Of a stretch of 11,016 nucleotides of DNA, positions 6,207-11,016 are shown in pieces. Each line of letters begins with the position of its first letter. Positions within the stretch are counted from its first letter, which is position 1. The notes beneath the pieces were generated by a model. It did not search any database. It worked only from the letters and a program-made list of their open reading frames with translations, and was not told the origin of the DNA. The translations under genes and the position numbers were made by a program. The stretch spans positions 1 to 11,016 of the forward strand of contig JBHIWT010000117.1 of assembly GCA_041987265.1 (NCBI GenBank), written 5' to 3'. Origin of the DNA: IH12 sp041987265. Lineage in GTDB: Bacteria > Pseudomonadota > Alphaproteobacteria > Caulobacterales > Hyphomonadaceae.

Positions 6207-7066
6207 TGACACCCAATATCAGCCAGACCGGAGCGCCCGAACGAGCACCGATCCTGATTCTCGGCGCAACCGGCAAGACCGGGCGCCGCATTGCTGAGCG
6301 GCTGAGAACCAGAGGGTTGCCCGTTCGCCTCGGGTCGCGCTCTGCAACGCCGTCATTCGACTGGAGCAATGACGCGAACTGGGACGCCGTGCTTGAAGGC
6401 GTTGAGGCGGTCTACATCAACTACGCGCCGGACCTCGCCATGCCGGGAGCGACCGATGCAATAAAGGCGCTCGTTGACAAGGCCAGGGAACACGGCGTCA
6501 AGCGTCTGGTCATTCTTTCTGGTCGTGGTGAGGAGGAAGCGCAGGCGTGCGAGAGAATTGTTCAGGACAGCGGGCTCGACTGGACGATCGTGCGCGCCAG
6601 CTGGTTCAACCAGAATTTCTCCGAGGGCGCCTTCATCGACATGGTCCTCGCTGGCCAGATCACCTTGCCCGCCGGAGACATCCCCGAGCCGTTTGTCGAT
6701 GTGGACGACATTGCCGATGTCGCGGCGGCGGCGCTCTCCGAGCCCGGTCACGTCGGGCAGATCTATGAGGTTACCGGGCCGCGGCTGATGACCTTCGCCG
6801 ATATCGCCGCCGAACTGTCGCGGGCCACCGGGAGAGAAATCACGTTCGTGCAGGCGCCCCACGATGCATTTGTATCCGGCGTTGCTGAATCGGGTGCGCC
6901 GAAGGACGTGGTCTGGATGCTCGACTATCTTTTCGCCACGGTGCTCGATGGTCGCAATGCAAGCCTTACCGATGGCGTGCAGCGCGCACTCGGACGCTCC
7001 CCGAAAGACTTCGCCGACTTTGCACGAGAAACCGCCCAACGCGGCGTCTGGAACAGGAGCGCATGA
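6206..7066 (+). CDS. NmrA-like NAD(P)-binding atypical SDR oxidoreductase
   Basis: A 286-residue cytoplasmic Rossmann-fold protein of the NmrA-like/atypical SDR group. The glycine-rich nucleotide loop is GATGKTG (20-26). RLVILSGRGEEEAQACE starts near residue 100 and TIVRASWFNQNFSEGAF near 128, the region that replaces the classical catalytic YxxxK. PEPFVDVDDIADVAAAAL and YEVTGPRLMTF are also typical. Members act as NAD(P)H-dependent quinone or azo reductases, biosynthetic reductases or redox sensors, so the substrate is open. I chose the ATG at 6206 because AGGAG lies six bases upstream and family similarity begins there. A longer reading from 5978 would overlap the AraC C-terminus out of frame. 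It leads an operon, its stop overlapping the next start, and is probably controlled by the AraC protein. Confidence 0.92.
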   Translation: MTPNISQTGAPERAPILILGATGKTGRRIAERLRTRGLPVRLGSRSATPSFDWSNDANWDAVLEGVEAVYINYAPDLAMPGATDAIKALVDKAREHGVKRLVILSGRGEEEAQACERIVQDSGLDWTIVRASWFNQNFSEGAFIDMVLAGQITLPAGDIPEPFVDVDDIADVAAAALSEPGHVGQIYEVTGPRLMTFADIAAELSRATGREITFVQAPHDAFVSGVAESGAPKDVVWMLDYLFATVLDGRNASLTDGVQRALGRSPKDFADFARETAQRGVWNRSA

Positions 7067-7476
7067 TGCGAGTGATAGCGAGAACTTCACTCGGTTTGGC
7101 TGGGGTAGTGGCTGGCTTGATCGGAGCTTCGATCCTTGCCGCGCCGCAGGCGTTCTTCGCCGGCAATGGTGTGGTGCTGAGCGCGGACCCCAGCCTGATG
7201 TCCGAGGTCCGGGCGCCAGGCGGTTTGCTTCTGATCGCCGGCGTCTATCTGCTGCATCAGGCCTTTCTCTCGCGCCGGCTGCAACTGGCGCTGGTCGTCG
7301 GCGCCGCCGTGTTTGGCGCTTACGGAATGTCGAGACTGCTCAGCGTCGCCCTTGATGGCGTGCCGTCGACTTCCCTGATCGCCGCTACCGTAGTGGAACT
7401 GGCGATCGCCATCATCCTGTTCGGTCTGTCCAGGGTGAGCCGGGAAGGGGCGTCCGCCGGGAGGAGGGCGCCATGA
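7066..7476 (+). CDS. Small membrane protein, DUF4345-like
   Basis: A 136-residue, very hydrophobic protein with about four membrane segments: near 7-27, 46-63, 70-90 and 105-125. A loop with AAPQAFFAGNGVVL and an EVRAPGGLLL segment resemble the DUF4345 family, which has no known activity. The ATG at 7066 is preferred because AGGAG lies six bases upstream, the same AACAGGAGC leader as the gene before. The ATG at 7063 overlaps the previous stop but would be only three bases from it. The C-terminus is short, basic and probably cytoplasmic. Translational coupling to the SDR gene suggests a joint task, perhaps as membrane partner of the reductase. That role is inferred. Confidence 0.8.
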   Translation: MRVIARTSLGLAGVVAGLIGASILAAPQAFFAGNGVVLSADPSLMSEVRAPGGLLLIAGVYLLHQAFLSRRLQLALVVGAAVFGAYGMSRLLSVALDGVPSTSLIAATVVELAIAIILFGLSRVSREGASAGRRAP

Positions 7477-7967
7477 TGATGGATTGGATTGCATTGCTGT
7501 GCCTTGCGCTGGCCATCTGGACAGCTCTTATCGGCGGCGTCTTCAAGGCGTTTTCCGAGTTCATCATGGCGGGCCTGCTTCGCGCGGAACCCGCTGGCGG
7601 AATTGAAGCCATGCAGCAGATCAACCGCACGGTGCTGAGATCGGAATTCGTGTTTGCGCTTGTCGCCATGGGATTCATCGCGCCAATTGCGGCTGTCTAT
7701 GGAGTGGTCGCGCTTGATGGCGTCGCCAGGTGGTCGCTGGTATTGGGTGCGCTGGTCTACGTGCCCGGCGTGTTCCTGATGACCGTCGCTGGCAACGTGC
7801 CAATGAACAACCGGCTAGACCGTCTCGATCACAGGAGCGATGAAGCGGCGGCCTACTGGGTGGTCTATGGGCGCAACTGGACCCGCCTCAATCACATAAG
7901 AACGCTGGGGTGTGTACTGACAGCGGCGCTCTACGCCATTGCCGCCTACGCCCTCATTTCTAGCTGA
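7473..7967 (+). CDS. DUF1772 (anthrone-oxygenase-like) membrane protein
   Basis: A 164-residue protein with about four membrane segments (near 5-27, 59-82, 88-108 and 142-163). VPMNNRLDRLD and AAYWVVYGRNWTRLNHIRT before the last helix are the conserved signature of the DUF1772 family. That family includes fungal anthrone oxygenases and many uncharacterised bacterial members. AGGAGG lies five bases before the ATG at 7473, which overlaps the previous stop as ATGA; two further in-frame ATGs follow at once. Co-translation with the DUF4345-like protein and the SDR suggests a membrane redox or detoxification unit acting on a hydrophobic, perhaps aromatic or quinone-like substrate. No cofactor motif is visible, so an oxygenase role is not shown. 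Confidence 0.85.
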   Translation: MMMDWIALLCLALAIWTALIGGVFKAFSEFIMAGLLRAEPAGGIEAMQQINRTVLRSEFVFALVAMGFIAPIAAVYGVVALDGVARWSLVLGALVYVPGVFLMTVAGNVPMNNRLDRLDHRSDEAAAYWVVYGRNWTRLNHIRTLGCVLTAALYAIAAYALISS

Positions 7968-7990
7968 CCCAGATCGGATGCCGAAAGACC

Positions 7991-9253
7991 ATGATCAAGT
8001 ATCTCCTGCTTGCACTCGCAGCACTCGCCGCAGCAGCGGCCTGGGTCACGCTCGTCTTTGTTGGGGCGAGCGAAGGCTGGGGCCGCAAAGCCCTGACCGG
8101 CGGCGAAACGCCTGACGCGTTTCTCCAGGCCGCCGGCGAGGCGATCGATTCAGAAAACGTCGGCAATGTCGCGCTTGTTCTCATCGAGCAGGGCGAAGTC
8201 GCCGGTTACACCTATGCAAGTGTCGGCGAACCAGTGGACGGATCGAGCGTCTTCCAGGTCGCGTCGCTCAGCAAATGGCTCACGGCCTGGGGCGTCATGG
8301 TGCTGGTTGAGGACGGCCTCATTGATCTAGATGCGCCTGTTTCAAACTACCTGTCGCGTTGGCGCCTTCCGGACTCGTCCTTCGACAATAGCGGCGTCAC
8401 CGTGCGGCGACTGCTCAGCCACACGTCTGGTCTCGATGATGGTCTTGGCTATGCCGGGTTCGGGAGTCCCGACGAAGTCGAATCTCTCGAGGCGTCGCTG
8501 ACGCAGGCGGCTGACGCTTCGCCCGGCCGATCCGGCATCGTCCGCGTCGGTCACGAGCCGGGTTCGGGCTGGGCGTATTCCGGCGGCGGGTACACGCTGC
8601 TGCAGCTGCTGATAGAAGAGGTGTCTGGCCAGGATTTTCCTGCCTTCATGGAGGCGAGGGTCTTTGCGCCGCTGGACCTGGAACGCACGACGTTCGATCA
8701 CGCCGCCGCAGAAGCGAAGGGACTGGCCGAGAACTTCGCAGCCGACGGCGTCGCCGAGCCACTGCGTTGGTATACGGCGGTTGGCGCGGCGGCCCTGTTC
8801 ACCACGGCCGACGATCTGGCGAAATTCCTGACGGCGCAGGCGCCGGGGAGATCTCGAGATGTGTTGTCCGAAACCACTCTCGAATTGATGCGCACGCCGC
8901 ATGCATCGCAGATGGGCGTCGACACGTGGGGGCTAGGCGTCATTCTCTATGCAGGAAATGGCGGTAGGGACTACATCGTCGGACATGACGGCAGCAACGA
9001 ACCCGCCATCAACACCAGCGCGCGCATCGATCCAGCAACAGGCGACGGCATTGTTGTCCTCGCAACCGGCACTTCCATGCTGGCGACCAGACTGGCCGGC
9101 GAGTGGGTGTTCTGGAAGACCGGAAACGTCGACAATCTGATGTTCGCCATGGAACTTGACCGCACAATCGCCTGGATGGCTGGCGGCGCGATCGTCATCC
9201 TGCTGACGGGACTGGTCGGCGGTCTGGTCCACGGACGCCTGATGCGGCGCTAG
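7991..9253 (+). CDS. Membrane-anchored serine hydrolase, class C beta-lactamase / PBP-like fold
   Basis: A 420-residue hydrolase of the beta-lactamase-related family. It has an N-terminal signal or anchor helix (4-24), the catalytic SxxK as SLSK (Ser92, Lys95), RLLSHTSGL (140-148), the second motif as YSG (Tyr196, in the common YSGGGY form), and the third as HDG (332-334). A C-terminal membrane segment (about 395-413, ending GRLMRR) suggests a second anchor. The catalytic domain should face the periplasm. Known relatives are esterases, D-aminopeptidases, carboxypeptidases and beta-lactamases; nothing here favours beta-lactam resistance. The start has only a weak GAAAGA upstream. It lies 23 bases after the DUF1772 gene on the same strand, so it is probably the last gene of the AraC-linked operon. 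A strong hairpin follows it. Confidence 0.9.
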   Translation: MIKYLLLALAALAAAAAWVTLVFVGASEGWGRKALTGGETPDAFLQAAGEAIDSENVGNVALVLIEQGEVAGYTYASVGEPVDGSSVFQVASLSKWLTAWGVMVLVEDGLIDLDAPVSNYLSRWRLPDSSFDNSGVTVRRLLSHTSGLDDGLGYAGFGSPDEVESLEASLTQAADASPGRSGIVRVGHEPGSGWAYSGGGYTLLQLLIEEVSGQDFPAFMEARVFAPLDLERTTFDHAAAEAKGLAENFAADGVAEPLRWYTAVGAAALFTTADDLAKFLTAQAPGRSRDVLSETTLELMRTPHASQMGVDTWGLGVILYAGNGGRDYIVGHDGSNEPAINTSARIDPATGDGIVVLATGTSMLATRLAGEWVFWKTGNVDNLMFAMELDRTIAWMAGGAIVILLTGLVGGLVHGRLMRR

Positions 9254-9285
9254 GCGACCTGAAACAAAGGTCTCAGCCGGTGCGT

Positions 9286-9320
9286 CGCTCGACCTTGTCG
9301 CCTTCCGACAGGGCCGAGCG
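9286..9320 (+). terminator. Strong hairpin after the serine hydrolase gene
   Basis: Bases 9286-9300 and 9306-9320 form a 15-position stem around a five-base loop (CCTTC), with one A-C mismatch and one T-G wobble. It begins 32 bases after the stop codon. The following sequence has only TTT, so intrinsic termination may be weak. A smaller hairpin, GACCT-N7-AGGTC (9256-9272), precedes it. The rest of the 236-base spacer 9254-9489 has no convincing gene. It includes a GAATCAA repeat at 11-bp period (9336, 9347) and TTGTC-N8-GACAA (9427-9444) upstream of the transporter. Confidence 0.5.
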
Positions 9321-9489
9321 CCGCCTTTGCTCCATGAATCAAGTCGGAATCAACCGCTCGAACAGGTTCCCCGCCGCATTGCCGGCGAATGTGCGAGCGT
9401 GCAGGGCGGTTAGCATGCACTGGAGATTGTCCTGACGCCGACAAGATGATTCAGTCACAACCAGTGCAAGCTCACGGACGTACGAGAGG

Positions 9490-10860
9490 ATGCCCCGACA
9501 GCGATTTCTGCATACGCGCCTGAACCATCTGCTGGATGCGCTGGTCAAGGGCCGCCTGTGGCTTCAGGTAAGCGTAGCGCTGGTGGCGGGAACCCTGATC
9601 GGATTACTGATCGGCCCGGATCTCGAGTTGATCGGACGCGAGACATCGGACCTGATCGGGCGATGGGTCGCCTTGCCCGGCAGGCTCTTCCTCGCTGCAA
9701 TTCGCATGGTCATCATTCCGTTGGCTGCGAGTTCAATCGTTCTCGGGATAACCGGAGCCGGCGGCGGGGAAGTGCTGAAATCGATCGGACGTCGCCTGAG
9801 CGTCTTCGTCTTGGCGACGACGGTGCTTGGCGCCGTCATCGGGGCCGGTCTTGCGACTTCAATACGCCTTGGTGAGCAGGATCAGGTAGCCAGCGAACAG
9901 GCGGTCGCGCCTGGCGCAGACCTTGGTGCGGATCGCCCCGATGCTTCATCCTCGTCGGTGGAATCGCTATCGCGGGATCTTCCCGACCTCATCACCAACC
10001 TCATCCCCCAGAACATCGCCGCCTCGATACTTGAGCAGGACATGCTGGCGATCGTCGTGTTCTCACTGTTCGTCGGTATCGCCGTTGTAAGCGCCGACAA
10101 ACGCGAACTGACGAGGCCGCTGGTCGGCCTTGCCGAGGCGGTTCTGGAAGTGTCGATGACCGTGATCAGAACGTCGATGCGATTCGCCCCGATCGCCGTC
10201 TTCGGACTGATGGTGGAGACAACAGCATCCAATGGATTGTCGACCCTGCTCGACCTCGCGATTTATTGCGGCGTGGTCCTCGCCGGTCTTGCAATTCTCC
10301 TCCTCGTCTATCTCGTGATCGTTCTGGTGTTCGGACGCATGTCGCCGGGTGATTTTCTCAAGGCGGCCGGCCCCGTGCAGCTGCTTGCATTTTCGACATC
10401 GAGCTCCGCCGCGGTCATGCCGCTGACAATGAAGACCGCTGTCGAGCGTCTGGCGACGCCGCCAGCGATCGCCGGCGCCGTCATACCACTGGCCTCGACG
10501 ATCAACATGGCCGGAACCGCGCTTTATCAGGCGGCGGCGGTGATATTTCTCGCCAACGTCGGCGGCGTGCACCTTTCAGCTACCGATGTCGCGATGATCA
10601 TGGTCACGCTAACAGGCGCATCCATCGGTGCGCCGGCGGCGCCTGGCGCCTCGATCGCAATCCTGTCCGCGACAGCTGCGAACTTCGGCATCCCACTGGA
10701 GGCGATGCCGCTTGTGATCGGGGTTGATCGGCTGCTCGACATGGCGCGGACCAGCGTCAACGTGACGGGCGATCTCGCCCTGTGCCGCATTTTGTCCGCA
10801 GGCGACGCGAAGCATCCGGCGATCATGTCGGTGACGGGCGCGCAGCGGGCAGGGGAGTGA
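9490..10860 (+). CDS. Dicarboxylate/amino acid:cation symporter (DAACS, SDF family)
   Basis: A 456-residue inner-membrane secondary transporter of the GltP/GltPh family, of normal length, that imports dicarboxylates or acidic amino acids with Na+ or H+. Seen: N-terminal helices, the serine-rich re-entrant loop FSTSSSAAVMPLTM, the cation-site motif TINMAGTALYQ (339-343 is NMAGT), the second re-entrant loop SIGAPAAPGASIAIL, and the final helix DRLLDMARTSVNVTGD. That helix keeps Asp413, Asp417, Arg420, Thr421, Asn424 and Asp428, equivalent to GltPh D390, D394, R397, T398, N401 and D405. The retained Arg suggests an acidic substrate. The odd point is Ala341 where the family has Asp (GltPh D312). 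GAGAGG directly abuts the ATG, too close to be an ideal ribosome-binding site, but no better start exists. A long polar TM3-TM4 loop is present (about residues 130-165). Confidence 0.95.
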   Translation: MPRQRFLHTRLNHLLDALVKGRLWLQVSVALVAGTLIGLLIGPDLELIGRETSDLIGRWVALPGRLFLAAIRMVIIPLAASSIVLGITGAGGGEVLKSIGRRLSVFVLATTVLGAVIGAGLATSIRLGEQDQVASEQAVAPGADLGADRPDASSSSVESLSRDLPDLITNLIPQNIAASILEQDMLAIVVFSLFVGIAVVSADKRELTRPLVGLAEAVLEVSMTVIRTSMRFAPIAVFGLMVETTASNGLSTLLDLAIYCGVVLAGLAILLLVYLVIVLVFGRMSPGDFLKAAGPVQLLAFSTSSSAAVMPLTMKTAVERLATPPAIAGAVIPLASTINMAGTALYQAAAVIFLANVGGVHLSATDVAMIMVTLTGASIGAPAAPGASIAILSATAANFGIPLEAMPLVIGVDRLLDMARTSVNVTGDLALCRILSAGDAKHPAIMSVTGAQRAGE

Positions 10861-10868
10861 CGCGCCGG

Positions 10869-11016
10869 TCAGTATTGAGGCGCTGCAGCGGGACCAGCGA
10901 AACGCTGGGCGGTCAGGAAGTCGCTATCCGTTAGTGAATGCAGAAACGCGATGATGTCTTCGCGCTCGGTATCGGAGAGTTCGAAACCTGAAATGGCGCT
11001 CGCCTTGTACGGGTTG
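10869..11016 (-). CDS. C-terminal end of a di-haem cytochrome c peroxidase-family protein (MauG/MbnH-like), partial
   Basis: On the minus strand a frame enters from the window edge and stops at 10869, giving 48 residues that begin NPYKASAISGFELSDTER and continue DIIAFLHSLTDSDFLTAQRF. This matches the C-terminal tail pattern of the MauG/MbnH branch of di-haem peroxidases (GFELTxxERADLIAFLxSLTDxxFLT). The haem-binding CxxCH motifs would lie outside the window. Such proteins are periplasmic and use two c-type haems for peroxide or protein oxidation. Only the tail is visible, so subfamily and function are uncertain. Its stop is eight bases from the stop of the convergent symporter gene. Confidence 0.72.
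   Translation of the reverse strand, partial: NPYKASAISGFELSDTEREDIIAFLHSLTDSDFLTAQRFAGPAAAPQY
10894..10908. terminator. Short hairpin past the symporter, inside the peroxidase tail
   Basis: CCAGCG-AAA-CGCTGG is a perfect 6-bp stem with a three-base loop, 33 bases after the symporter stop. A 10-bp palindrome, CGCTGCAGCG (10881-10890), lies just before it. With only eight bases between the two convergent genes, any terminator for the symporter must sit here inside the opposite gene. No T-run follows, so the call is weak. Confidence 0.25.

Noticed and set aside
6353..7090. Long minus-strand open frame (245 codons) opposite the SDR gene
   Set aside because: Fully antisense to a well-recognised gene, no ribosome-binding site or family motif; such long shadow frames are common in GC-rich DNA.
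8342..8902. Minus-strand open frame (186 codons) opposite the serine hydrolase gene
   Set aside because: Arg/Gln-rich shadow translation with no recognisable domain; the plus-strand gene has clear catalytic motifs.
7991..9253. Reading the serine hydrolase as a beta-lactamase resistance gene
   Set aside because: SxxK, YSG and HDG motifs and membrane anchors fit the broad esterase/peptidase family; the class C YxN and KTG motifs are absent.
1..11016. tRNA, rRNA, CRISPR arrays, transposases or prophage genes
   Set aside because: None seen on either strand: no repeat-spacer pattern, no cloverleaf candidate, no transposase-like frame.

Overview
The window is GC-rich bacterial chromosome (about 60% by eye) with dense genes, short spacers and overlapping start/stop codons. 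Protein style and gene content resemble an alphaproteobacterium of the Caulobacterales/Hyphomonadales kind. That placement is inferred, since there is no rRNA or other marker gene here. I see no mobile element, tRNA or CRISPR array, and no stretch over 300 bases lacks a gene.

Left block (1-2397). The window opens inside a malic enzyme gene (+), with the N-terminus cut off. It converges on a LysR-type regulator gene (-), and the two stop codons share one CTAG. Upstream of the LysR gene is a perfect 14-bp palindrome, a possible autoregulatory operator. The 215-base spacer from there to the next gene also holds a strong hairpin that looks like the terminator of the following minus-strand operon.

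Stress-type block (2398-4976). A pirin-family bicupin gene and a YcaC-like isochorismatase-superfamily hydrolase gene form a minus-strand operon. It is divergent from a second LysR-type regulator gene (+) across an 83-base spacer. The pirin ribosome-binding site is the right arm of a perfect 7-bp inverted repeat whose left arm is an anti-Shine-Dalgarno sequence. The regulator probably controls the operon.

Redox/envelope block (5086-9253). An AraC-type regulator gene is followed on the same strand by an NmrA-like atypical SDR, a DUF4345-like membrane protein, a DUF1772 (anthrone-oxygenase-like) membrane protein and a membrane-anchored class C-type serine hydrolase. The middle genes overlap by ATGA. 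The AraC-SDR spacer holds a GCGCCAA palindrome plus a direct repeat at 21-bp period, a good candidate AraC operator. This block is the best candidate for an uncharacterised system: soluble NAD(P)H enzyme, two small membrane proteins and an exported hydrolase, possibly under one dedicated regulator.

Right block (9254-11016). A 236-base spacer with a strong hairpin leads to a dicarboxylate/amino-acid:cation symporter gene (+). Its NMDGT cation-site motif reads NMAGT although the substrate-site residues are kept. It converges, eight bases apart, on the C-terminal end of a di-haem MauG/MbnH-type peroxidase-family gene (-) that runs off the window.
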